Program-made: the position numbers and the translations under genes
The notes under the pieces: generated by a model
The model's database searches: none
What the model was told of the DNA's origin: nothing
What the model saw: the letters and a program-made list of their open reading frames with translations, nothing else
From: Flavobacteriales bacterium
Lineage (GTDB): Bacteria; Bacteroidota; Bacteroidia; Flavobacteriales_C; GCA-002722245
NCBI GenBank assembly: GCA_002720635.1
Contig: PBJD01000040.1
Coordinates: 4,446-49,352 of the forward strand
Length of the DNA: 44,907 nt
Direction of reading: 5' to 3'
Shown here: positions 24,951-33,257 of the stretch, one piece after another
Position numbering within the stretch: the first letter of the stretch is position 1
How the letters are laid out: each line of letters starts with the position of its first letter

Positions 24951-26456
24951 CTACTTTTTTACAAACCGTTGTGCAGAGAACAATTTTAAACCATCTGAAA
25001 TCATAACAGTGTAAACACCTTTTGCCAGATCGTTAAAATCAATGGATACCATGTTTCCATTGGCGAAATTTATGCTTTTCTCTGATTTAACAACCGAACC
25101 ATCTATTGCAATTACCTCAGCATTATAGTTGGTCTCCAAAGAATTTTCACTCAAAATATTCAATTGATTTTCCACAGGATTAGGAAATAACTTAAGCTGA
25201 TTAGTTCCATCAGCATTATTTTTACTTACATAAATAACGTTGGAGAAATCAAATGAACCATTAAAATCAACTTGTTTTAATCGATAATATGTATGGGTAT
25301 CTTTTCCTAAATTTTCAACATAATCCAACTTAACCATTGAGTTACCTGCACCATCTACTACTCTTAAGACCTCCCAGTTTTGGCCATCGTATGAAGCCTG
25401 AATTTCAAAATAATCATTATTAATTTCTGACCCGGTAGTCCAGTTTAAATAAGTATATCCATCAATTTCTTTACCCTGGAAACGAACAAACTCAACGGGT
25501 AAAGTAGTAATGTATTCTGTTACAAAATATGAATGCTGATTTCTTAATTGACCTGTATTTCCAACATCATAACCATCCGCATAAAAATCCAAAATGCCAT
25601 TTGTTTGAGCAGCTCTATGATCAGGAATATATGATTCTCCACTCGGCATTTCATGAGTTCGTATAAATGTACTATTTCCTCGAGTTGAATTGTGTCTAGT
25701 CATTAAAAATCCTGGCTGAACCGATGTTGTTATTTTATCCGGACCTGAACCCCAACCTGGAGTAGCCGTTCCCAATGTTCCTTGAAAAGAAACATAATGA
25801 TAAACCCCGCCAGAAACAACCCCCGAACCAGAGGAAGTACTGGAATTAACAGTAAAACCAATAGGTGAAAAACCATTAAATATGTCTTCACCCCACCATG
25901 AACAACCATGACTAAATCGGTTTGTCCAGGTCGGATTACTACCCGTTGTCCATTTAACATAATCAGGACTACTCACGTTATCCGCCCAGACCCAAACCAT
26001 TGCGGGCTCATATCCTGTAGCAATATTTTGAGCTGATGTCGAACCTGTAAATGTTCCAGTTGTTATACTCCCATCATTATCACTAAAAGCAACATAGTAA
26101 TACTCAGTGCCCAATACATTAGACTTGGAATCAACTGTGAAGCCATCAGAATCAACAGACGACAAGTAACCTGTTTTAAATTCATTCGCTACCGGATCCC
26201 CTCCATTTGTAAATTTAACTTCATCTGAAACCATAGTAGACGAATGCAACCAGGTTTGAATCTCACCACTTGCAGCGCCTCCTGTTGAAGGAATCACCAA
26301 AAGCAAATCGGGTTGGGTACCTAAACCGGTGATTGACTGCGTTGAATTACCATCTCCGGTGTATTTTCCTGTTAATGCCTGAGCATTACAAACGCTGGAA
26401 ATAATTACAAAAAGTGCAATAATAAAGGAGGGGGTATTAAAGAAAGTACTAAGCAT
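24951..26456 (-). CDS. Secreted T9SS cargo protein with three tandem beta modules
   Basis: The 501-residue protein has a signal peptide (ending near VCNAQA) and a T9SS type A sorting domain (about 425-501, LKLFPNPVENQLNILS ... GVYTVMI). The middle contains TLPVEFVRFQGKEIDGYTYL, the linker and Ig-like module common before such domains. Residues about 27-315 consist of three related units of roughly 90-100 residues, each opening with a strand plus QPDLL-like segment (QPDLLLVIP; YEPAMVWVW; VQPGFLMTR) and closing with DGFTV...YYYVAF-like strands. They resemble, from memory, the DUF7483 module of phage and secreted proteins. The function is unknown; a surface or extracellular adhesive role is a guess. 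Confidence 0.82.
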   Translation of the reverse strand: MLSTFFNTPSFIIALFVIISSVCNAQALTGKYTGDGNSTQSITGLGTQPDLLLVIPSTGGAASGEIQTWLHSSTMVSDEVKFTNGGDPVANEFKTGYLSSVDSDGFTVDSKSNVLGTEYYYVAFSDNDGSITTGTFTGSTSAQNIATGYEPAMVWVWADNVSSPDYVKWTTGSNPTWTNRFSHGCSWWGEDIFNGFSPIGFTVNSSTSSGSGVVSGGVYHYVSFQGTLGTATPGWGSGPDKITTSVQPGFLMTRHNSTRGNSTFIRTHEMPSGESYIPDHRAAQTNGILDFYADGYDVGNTGQLRNQHSYFVTEYITTLPVEFVRFQGKEIDGYTYLNWTTGSEINNDYFEIQASYDGQNWEVLRVVDGAGNSMVKLDYVENLGKDTHTYYRLKQVDFNGSFDFSNVIYVSKNNADGTNQLKLFPNPVENQLNILSENSLETNYNAEVIAIDGSVVKSEKSINFANGNMVSIDFNDLAKGVYTVMISDGLKLFSAQRFVKK

Positions 26457-26636
26457 AAAAAAGGGCTTTAAGGCGACACAAAGATGCTTAATAAGTTTTT
26501 ATGAGCAATTGTTATTCATAGATATAATGATACCGTTTATAGAAAAAATAAATTTCTTAATCACTGAACAAATAATTCTGATTTGAAAACATGAATTCAG
26601 CAGAAAATTAACCCCTCATAATCAAAAGCTTTATTT

Positions 26637-27470
26637 TTATGAAAACATTAAATTCCACGCTTCTGTAATTAAATTCTTTTTGATTAATTTTTTAACCTTT
26701 TTATAAACCTCAGGATCTTTAGATATTTTTTGTGTTGTGATTTTTAAAGGTATATCGTCAATATTTGAAAGCTTTGCAATCTCATTACCAGTCAGATATT
26801 TACTCTCCAAAATTTCTTTTGGCAATTTATCCCATCCTAAACCCAATTTACCGCTCAACTTTTCTACTTGAAAAAGAGAATCTCTGTTAACTACCGTATA
26901 ATAATCCTGCCCCAATCTACCCACTAAATTTGTATCACGAATATTAATTTGAAACTCATCATTTACCAATCCCTTTTTAAAATGGGCAGTCAAAACTTCG
27001 CAAATCACTAAATTACCCGCTCCACCTTTATCTCCCAGTGCTGTAACAGACAACACTTTACACTCAAAACTTGCCAAAGCTTCTTTTACTCTGGGAGGCT
27101 TAACAATATCTGAAGAAACTTCATTAAAACCTGATTTTACAAATTCATTAACATCTGAATCATAGTCATTTCCAGTTATAGAAACCTGTTCTACATGATT
27201 GTATCCCAGGATGTTTATAACAACTTCCTTATGTTCATGAACATTATTTAACGTATCCTTTTTCGTATTGGTCCTCAATCTCCTCAATGGTGAGAAAACC
27301 AGTACCGGAGGCTGAATACTCATTACATTAAAAAAACTAAATGGAGCCAGATTAATTTCTCCGTTTAAATCAGAAGAACTTACCAATGCAATTGGACGAG
27401 GCCCTATTATTCCAGATAACAATCTGTAAAACAATCTTGGTTCTATTTCACCAGGACTTATTTTATTCAT
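26637..27470 (-). CDS. Flavin reductase-like FMN-binding split-barrel protein
   Basis: The 277-residue protein has the flavin-reductase domain in residues about 1-200: YRLLSGIIGPRPIALVSSSDLNGEINLAPFSFFN, then PPVLVFSPLRRLRTNTKKDTLNNV and EVVINILGYN. Members bind FMN, and many reduce it with NAD(P)H for partner oxygenases. The C-terminal 80 residues are an added helical part. It is the last gene of the tyrosine-catabolic operon and overlaps fahA by eight bases, implying co-translation. Its role in the pathway is not evident, since HmgA and HppD need no flavin. Confidence 0.85.
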   Translation of the reverse strand: MNKISPGEIEPRLFYRLLSGIIGPRPIALVSSSDLNGEINLAPFSFFNVMSIQPPVLVFSPLRRLRTNTKKDTLNNVHEHKEVVINILGYNHVEQVSITGNDYDSDVNEFVKSGFNEVSSDIVKPPRVKEALASFECKVLSVTALGDKGGAGNLVICEVLTAHFKKGLVNDEFQINIRDTNLVGRLGQDYYTVVNRDSLFQVEKLSGKLGLGWDKLPKEILESKYLTGNEIAKLSNIDDIPLKITTQKISKDPEVYKKVKKLIKKNLITEAWNLMFS

Positions 27471-28674
27471 TCTTTTTCCTTTTTTTTAGTGTCCCAACAG
27501 CCTGGCCAAAACCAACTTTTACACCATTTTTTTCAGCATACCCACTTAATGAAACCGTATCTCCATTTTCAATAAATGTTCTTATTTCACCTTTAATCTT
27601 TAACGGCTTTTCTCCATTATAAGTTTGCTCAAGCAAACTTCCTTTTTCTTTTTCATCACTTATAGTTCCGGACCCCATAATATCACCTACTTTAAGATTA
27701 CATCCATTAACAGTATGACGGGCTATCTGCTGATGGACTGTCCAGTACATTTTAGAAAAATTTGTGTGTGTGATTTCCTGATTGTTCAAATGCACCTTTA
27801 AATTAATATCAAAAGATTCCGGCTGATGCATTTGTAAATAAGGCAAATCCTTCTTTTTTGGGTTAACTGAAACTCTAAATAAATTCAGCGCTTCAATAGT
27901 GACAATCCAGGGCGAAATAGTGGTAGCAAAGTTTTTACCTAAAAAAGGACCAAGGGGCTTGTATTCCCAACTCTGAATATCTCTTGCCGACCAATCATTC
28001 AGTAAACAAAAACCAAAAATATACTCCTCTGAATCAGATATCTCAACAGGATTTCCAAGTTGGCTAGATTTTCCGATTACAGTAGCAAATTCCAATTCAA
28101 AATCAACTTTTTCAGATGGTCCAAATACAACTTTATTTTGTTTTAGCAACTGGCCCTCCGGTCGAATAATTTCAGTCCCTGAAACTACAATTGAAGAAGC
28201 TCTTCCATGATAAGCAATAGGCATGTGTATCCAGTTTTCCGTTAAAGGGTTATCACCACCTCTAAACAATTCGCCTACATTTTCAGCATGATGTCTACTG
28301 GAATAAAAGTCTGTGTAATCTCCCACTTTTAAAGGCAAATGCATTGTCACTGATTTATCATCAAAAAAATACAAATCAAAATTTAACCTTAAAGAACTAT
28401 CCTTCAGAGTCAACTCCTCCTGGATAATCAATCTAATCTTATTGGTTACAGACTTACCAAGATGTATAAAATCATTTAAAAAGTTTTTTTCAAAAACATC
28501 TTCAACTACAATTCCCTCAAAAAAGCCGGCATCATACATTGATTTCAAATCAATAACATAGTCACCAATTCTGGAACCAATACGCTTCGTGTTGCCCCTT
28601 GAAAAGACACCAAAAGGTAAATTATAGATACTAAAATCCGTATTGGGTGATATATTTATCCAGGTTTCTATAAT
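27463..28674 (-). CDS. fahA: Fumarylacetoacetase, apparent non-ATG (ATT/ATA) start
   Basis: FAH splits fumarylacetoacetate into fumarate and acetoacetate, the last step of tyrosine degradation. The ORF track begins at ATG 28548 (361 residues), but the open frame upstream encodes ETWINISPNTDFSIYNLPFG then VFSRGNTKRIGSRIGDYVIDL. That matches the N-terminus of known FAH (SDFPIHNLPYGVFSTR in human). Between the upstream in-frame TAA and that block there is no ATG, GTG or TTG, only ACG, ATT and ATA; ATT (28674) and ATA (28671) overlap the hppD TAG. I chose ATT. The catalytic/metal region is intact: FELEFATVIG, LNDWSARDIQSWEYKPLGPFLGKNF and DIMGSGTIS. Confidence 0.9.
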   Translation of the reverse strand: MIETWINISPNTDFSIYNLPFGVFSRGNTKRIGSRIGDYVIDLKSMYDAGFFEGIVVEDVFEKNFLNDFIHLGKSVTNKIRLIIQEELTLKDSSLRLNFDLYFFDDKSVTMHLPLKVGDYTDFYSSRHHAENVGELFRGGDNPLTENWIHMPIAYHGRASSIVVSGTEIIRPEGQLLKQNKVVFGPSEKVDFELEFATVIGKSSQLGNPVEISDSEEYIFGFCLLNDWSARDIQSWEYKPLGPFLGKNFATTISPWIVTIEALNLFRVSVNPKKKDLPYLQMHQPESFDINLKVHLNNQEITHTNFSKMYWTVHQQIARHTVNGCNLKVGDIMGSGTISDEKEKGSLLEQTYNGEKPLKIKGEIRTFIENGDTVSLSGYAEKNGVKVGFGQAVGTLKKRKKNE

Positions 28675-29765
28675 GTGCCTCGTTTAGCTTGTTCTAATTC
28701 AATTGCTTCAAATAATGCTTTGAAATTACCTTTTCCAAATGACTTCGCTCCCTTTCTTTGAATTATTTCATAAAAAACTGTTGGTCTGGGACCGACTGGT
28801 TTAGTGAAAATTTGCAACAAATACCCTTCATCATCTCGATCAATTAATATTTTCAACTCCTTCAGAGGTTCCAGATCTTCATCTATTTCCCCAACTCTTT
28901 CCATTACAGTATCGTAGTATTCATTCGGTACATGCAGAAACTCTACTCCTCTATTTTTTAGTTGAGTCACCGTTTCAATAATATTTTCTGTAGCCATTGC
29001 AATATGCTGAACTCCTGGCCCTTCGTAAAAATTTAAGTACTCTTCAATTTGAGAACTCTTTTTTCCTTCAGCAGGCTCATTGATAGGGAACTTTATTCTT
29101 CCATTATCATTGGACATTACCTTACTCATTAGTGCTGTATAATCCGTAGATATATCTTTATCATCAAAGGAAACCAGTTGAGAAAACCCCATTACCTTAC
29201 TATAAAACTTTGCCCAGATATTCATTTCATTCCACCCTACATTACCAACCATGTGATCAACAAATTTCAGGCCCACTTCCTCAGGGGTATATGTAGACTC
29301 CCATTTTTGATATCCAGGCAAAAAAACACCATTATATCCGGAGCGATTTATAAAATAGTGGACGGTTTCCCCATAAGATTTAATACCGCTAATTTCCAAA
29401 ATCCCATACTCATCCTCGACAGAAGTATAATCGCGTATACATTCCGCACCTCTTGAAACGGTTTCATTCAAAGCTTTTTTTGAATCCTCCACAAGCAATG
29501 CAATGACTTTAACTCCATCTCCATGTTTATCAATATGTTTTCCAATTTCAGAACCGCTATGTAATGGGGATGTGAAAACCAACCTGATTTTATCTTGCTG
29601 AACAACATAAGATTGAGATTTATCATTACCCGTTGATAAACCTGAGTATGCCAAAGGTTGAAAACCAAAAGAACTTTGATAAAATCTTGCTGCCTGCAAT
29701 GAATTACTAACATAGTATTCAATATAATCGGTCCCGTGCAGGGGTAAAAAATCTTTCTTCTTCAT
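28668..29765 (-). CDS. hppD: 4-hydroxyphenylpyruvate dioxygenase
   Basis: HPPD converts 4-hydroxyphenylpyruvate to homogentisate with a non-haem Fe(II). The 365-residue protein has two VOC-fold halves. The iron ligands are visible as H171 (FVDHMVGNV), H254 (GPGVQHIAMAT) and E333 (TVFYEIIQRKGAKSFG). It begins five bases after hmgA and its stop codon overlaps the start of fahA. Confidence 0.97.
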   Translation of the reverse strand: MKKKDFLPLHGTDYIEYYVSNSLQAARFYQSSFGFQPLAYSGLSTGNDKSQSYVVQQDKIRLVFTSPLHSGSEIGKHIDKHGDGVKVIALLVEDSKKALNETVSRGAECIRDYTSVEDEYGILEISGIKSYGETVHYFINRSGYNGVFLPGYQKWESTYTPEEVGLKFVDHMVGNVGWNEMNIWAKFYSKVMGFSQLVSFDDKDISTDYTALMSKVMSNDNGRIKFPINEPAEGKKSSQIEEYLNFYEGPGVQHIAMATENIIETVTQLKNRGVEFLHVPNEYYDTVMERVGEIDEDLEPLKELKILIDRDDEGYLLQIFTKPVGPRPTVFYEIIQRKGAKSFGKGNFKALFEAIELEQAKRGTL

Positions 29766-29770
29766 ATCTG

Positions 29771-30922
29771 TTATGTTAACCAGGATTTAAAGTAATTCTC
29801 ATCTTCCACACTAAGAGCGTCCTGGGTTATTTTTAAAGGATTAAAGGGGTCTACCATGACGGCTAACTCATCCGTTTTCGACTCTCCAATACTTTTTTCT
29901 ACTGTTCCCGGGTGGGGTCCATGCGGGATTCCTGACGGATGCAATGTTATGTCACCACATTCTATGCTGTCTCTACTCATAAAATCGCCCTCAACATAAT
30001 ACAAAACCTCATCTGAATCAATATTACTATGATTGTATGGAGCAGGTATTGATTTAGGATGATAATCGAATAATCTGGGGCAAAATGAACAAACCACAAA
30101 ATTATTTCCTTCAAAAATTTGATGTACTGGTGGCGGTTGATGAATCTTTCCTGTTATTGGCTCAAAATTGTGAATTGAGACCGCAAAGGGATAACAATAA
30201 CCATCCCATCCAACAACATCAAATGGATGACTGGCGTAAATCACCTCATGAATCTTATGATTTTTATTTATATGCAATTTAAAACGTCCTTTTTCATCAT
30301 TGGAATTCAACCCTTCAGGAAGCTTTATATCTCTTTCAGAAAGTGGAGCCCCCTCTAAAAACTGTCCTCTTTTACTCAAATACCTCTTCGGAAAGGATAT
30401 AGGACTATTTGATTCTATATATAATATTTTGTTTTTTTTAGATTCAAATTCGATTTGATAAATAATCCCTCTTGGAATAATCAAATAATCTCCATCACAA
30501 AAATCAATGTTCCCAAGAAACGTTTTCAAAAGTCCGTTACCTTTATGTACAAAAATCAACTCATCAAAAGATGCATTTTTGTAATATATATCTCTTAAAG
30601 AGCTTTGTGGATTTGAAACACCAATTGTTAAATCGTTATTAAAAAGTAAAGGCACTTTTCCTTCGTTATATGAAGAACCAGAAGGAAGTTTGTTCGCTTT
30701 TATTTTTCTGGAAGTAATATTTTCATTAACTGCAGCCTTCGGAGCAACATCTTTAAAACCTTTTACCTCACTCACCTGAGTGGGCGGATGAATGTGATAA
30801 ATCAAAGATGAATCACTTGAAAACCCTTCATTACCAAACAATTCTTCGTAATATAAACTTCCATCTTTTTTACGAAATTGAATGTGTCTTTTAGGTGGTA
30901 TTTTTCCGAGTTTATAATACAT
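29771..30922 (-). CDS. hmgA: Homogentisate 1,2-dioxygenase
   Basis: HmgA opens the ring of homogentisate to maleylacetoacetate, using Fe(II). The 383-residue protein is a two-cupin homogentisate dioxygenase: MYYKLGKIPPKRHIQFRKKDG at the start, HPFDVVGWDGYCYPFAVSIHNFEPITG, and PAPYNHSNIDSDEVLYYVEGDF, where the His and Glu iron ligands lie. It is shorter than the ~440-residue human and Pseudomonas enzymes, as in the Bacteroidota branch. One base separates it from the dehydrogenase stop upstream. No maleylacetoacetate isomerase is seen in the window. Confidence 0.95.
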   Translation of the reverse strand: MYYKLGKIPPKRHIQFRKKDGSLYYEELFGNEGFSSDSSLIYHIHPPTQVSEVKGFKDVAPKAAVNENITSRKIKANKLPSGSSYNEGKVPLLFNNDLTIGVSNPQSSLRDIYYKNASFDELIFVHKGNGLLKTFLGNIDFCDGDYLIIPRGIIYQIEFESKKNKILYIESNSPISFPKRYLSKRGQFLEGAPLSERDIKLPEGLNSNDEKGRFKLHINKNHKIHEVIYASHPFDVVGWDGYCYPFAVSIHNFEPITGKIHQPPPVHQIFEGNNFVVCSFCPRLFDYHPKSIPAPYNHSNIDSDEVLYYVEGDFMSRDSIECGDITLHPSGIPHGPHPGTVEKSIGESKTDELAVMVDPFNPLKITQDALSVEDENYFKSWLT

Positions 30923-30923
30923 A

Positions 30924-32156
30924 TCATAAAATTTTTTTAATTGCTATAGAAATTGCTTTTTGACTGATTTTCGTAGTATCACTACTAATTTTGTAGATGT
31001 TTTTTAATGATGTGCAAATGGTTTTAGAAACATCCTCAAATATAGCTTTAGAAGAAATTTCATTTTCCTTTTGCATACAATAACCAAATGTTCTGGCCAT
31101 ACCACAGTTTGCGATAAAATCAGGAATAACGGAAATTGTATTATCGGCATGCTCCATAACTTTTCCGTACAATATCTCCTCGTTATCAAAAGGAACATTG
31201 GCTCCTGAAGCAATTAACTGACATCCATTTTTTATCAAAGTATTCAAATTAGACTCACTCACTAATCTTGAACCGGCGCAAGGCAAAAAAATATCCGATC
31301 CATGATTCCAGAAAGTATGAAAATCATTATAAAATTTTTCTTTGGACTTAATTGTATTATTCTCTTTAGTTAAAAAAAATTTTACTACTTCCTCTTCAGA
31401 AAACCCGTCGTTTGATAAAACAAAGCCTTCTTTATCCATTATGCCCTTTATTTTAAATCCCGCTTTTGATAAAAAAAATCCTGCAGAGGCGCCTACATTT
31501 CCCCAACCTTGTATTAGAACGGATTTGTTTTTACAAACTCCATTTTTCCAAATAGCATAATAATGAATCACAGACTGTGCAACTCCATATCCGGTAATCA
31601 TATCTGAAACAGAATATTTTTTATTTATATCCGGACTAAATTCAGGATTTGCAATTACCATAGGAACTCCCAATCTTAGCTGGCCTATTTTTGATATCTT
31701 TTGCGATTTATCGGGGTTAAAATGTCCCTCAACTATTCCTTCCTGCGGGTGCCAAATCCCATAACTTTCAGTTATAGGAACAACATCCTGTGCTTCATTG
31801 ACATTCATGTCCCCTCCTGTTCCATAATAAGATTTTAAAAGCGGACTAACCGCCTTGAACCACCTTTTCAAAACCCCGGACTTCCTTTCATCTTTGGGGT
31901 CGAAATCAATGCCTGATTTAGCTCCACCAATTTGTGGCCCGCTTACTGTAAACTTAACTTCCATTGTTTTGGCCAGCGAAGTTACTTCATGTAAAGTCAG
32001 ACCTTTACGCATTCTTGTTCCTCCACCAGATGCTCCACCACGCAAGGAATTAATTACAATCCATCCTCTGGCATTGGTTTTGGAATCATTCCACTCAAAA
32101 ATAATTTCAGGAGAAGTAGATTCATATTGCGTTATTAACTCTTTTATCTCAGACAC
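30924..32156 (-). CDS. Glu/Leu/Phe/Val-family amino-acid dehydrogenase
   Basis: The 410-residue protein belongs to the GLFV dehydrogenases, which oxidatively deaminate amino acids to 2-oxo acids with NAD(P). The catalytic-Lys loop is GGAKSGIDFDP, preceded by MEVKFTVSGPQ; the dinucleotide fold begins VLIQGWGNVGASAGFFL. The start is GTG at 32156. As first gene of an operon with hmgA, hppD and fahA, and opposite phhA, it may deaminate phenylalanine or tyrosine, replacing the missing aromatic aminotransferase. Glutamate or leucine specificity is also possible and is not decided by the motifs I can see. Confidence 0.88.
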   Translation of the reverse strand: MSEIKELITQYESTSPEIIFEWNDSKTNARGWIVINSLRGGASGGGTRMRKGLTLHEVTSLAKTMEVKFTVSGPQIGGAKSGIDFDPKDERKSGVLKRWFKAVSPLLKSYYGTGGDMNVNEAQDVVPITESYGIWHPQEGIVEGHFNPDKSQKISKIGQLRLGVPMVIANPEFSPDINKKYSVSDMITGYGVAQSVIHYYAIWKNGVCKNKSVLIQGWGNVGASAGFFLSKAGFKIKGIMDKEGFVLSNDGFSEEEVVKFFLTKENNTIKSKEKFYNDFHTFWNHGSDIFLPCAGSRLVSESNLNTLIKNGCQLIASGANVPFDNEEILYGKVMEHADNTISVIPDFIANCGMARTFGYCMQKENEISSKAIFEDVSKTICTSLKNIYKISSDTTKISQKAISIAIKKIL

Positions 32157-32277
32157 ATTTTAGATACGGCATAAATATTGAAACAGATACATGGTTGTAT
32201 ATCAATGCTATTTGAACCTTTACACTAAAGGCCTCGTTATATTAAATAGTTTAAAGAGAAACAACCGGACGTTATTC

Positions 32278-32309
32278 GTTTCAGAAAGAACAAACACTTC
32301 AAACTGAAA
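32278..32309. promoter_or_regulatory. Possible operator in the phhA/dehydrogenase divergent region
   Basis: GTTTCAG and CTGAAAC form an exact 7-bp inverted repeat with an 18-base spacer, between the divergent starts at 32156 and 32391. The 10-mer TGAAACAGAT that includes the second arm recurs at 32179-32188. This suggests binding sites for a regulator shared by both transcripts, but the motif is short and could be chance. Confidence 0.3.
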
Positions 32310-32390
32310 CAGATTTAAAGATATCGTACTCTGAATTGTTGCTGGTGCAATACATGAACTAGGATAACTTCTTCAAAATCTTGATTTATT

Positions 32391-33110
32391 ATGAGGCAGG
32401 ATATGTCGAAATATACTGATACGGATTTAAAAACATGGAATTATTTATTTGAACACCAATATTCAAATATTCATGAAAAAGTATGTTGGGAATATCTGGA
32501 TTGCCTGCAACAATTATCGGAGGCCTTAAACCCGCATGAAATTCCGGATTTCAAAAAACTAAATTCACTTTTGTATTTGAAAACAGGTTGGACAATTCAC
32601 ATCGTGCCGGGTTTAATTGAAGCTGTAGATTTTTTCGATCATCTAAAAAACAAACGATTTTGTTCCTCTACCTGGTTAAGATCAGAAGATGAATTACACT
32701 ATATTGAAGAACCCGATATGTTTCACGATATATTTGGACACATTCCTTTATTTATGAATCAAGACTATGCTGATTTTGCTCAAAGAATAGGAGAACTGGC
32801 CATAAACTGGAGAAATGATGAACATAAAATCTCACAAATTCAGAGACTGTATTGGTTTACCATTGAATTTGGTGTAATTCGTCGTAAAGGAAAAATTAAA
32901 AGTTATGGAGCGGGTATTATTTCGTCGATTCAGGAAGTGAACAAAGTGAATAATAACATCGGAGATTTTAACAAATATGATATTACAGAAATTTTAAACA
33001 GACCTTTTAATATTGATACTGTACAACCCGCATACTACGTAATAAGCTCTTTTTCAGAACTTTACAAATCTCTTGATACAGTAGAACTCCTCTTTTCAAA
33101 AGCAGCTTAA
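32391..33110 (+). CDS. phhA: Phenylalanine 4-monooxygenase (phenylalanine hydroxylase)
   Basis: PhhA hydroxylates phenylalanine to tyrosine using tetrahydropterin and Fe(II). The 239-residue protein is the single catalytic domain typical of bacteria. The iron ligands are in EEPDMFHDIFGHIPLF (H112, H117) and WFTIEFGVI (E159); CSSTWLRSEDELHYIEEPD matches the substrate/pterin-binding face. It is transcribed away from the tyrosine-degradation operon, and the pair together form a Phe-to-fumarate route. A pterin carbinolamine dehydratase gene (phhB) is not in the window. The start could also be the second Met (MSKYTD). Confidence 0.96.
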   Translation: MRQDMSKYTDTDLKTWNYLFEHQYSNIHEKVCWEYLDCLQQLSEALNPHEIPDFKKLNSLLYLKTGWTIHIVPGLIEAVDFFDHLKNKRFCSSTWLRSEDELHYIEEPDMFHDIFGHIPLFMNQDYADFAQRIGELAINWRNDEHKISQIQRLYWFTIEFGVIRRKGKIKSYGAGIISSIQEVNKVNNNIGDFNKYDITEILNRPFNIDTVQPAYYVISSFSELYKSLDTVELLFSKAA

Positions 33111-33199
33111 ATAATATTTATTTACTTTTTAGCATACCCGGTCAAAAAACATAACACATTAATATTTAACGAGTTATGAACACATTCTAAAGAATATAA

Positions 33200-33230
33200 T
33201 TGACAACTTATCGTCTTTTTAGTATATATT
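33200..33230 (+). promoter_or_regulatory. Possible promoter of the prkA-DUF444-spoVR operon
   Basis: TTGACA at 33200, a 17-base spacer, then TATATATTATAG resembles a general sigma-70 promoter; it lacks the TTTG of the usual Bacteroidota -7 box. It ends about 27 bases before the prkA ATG. No terminator separates the operon's four genes. Confidence 0.35.
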
Positions 33231-33257
33231 ATAGATAACCTTTTAATAATTCCTTAA

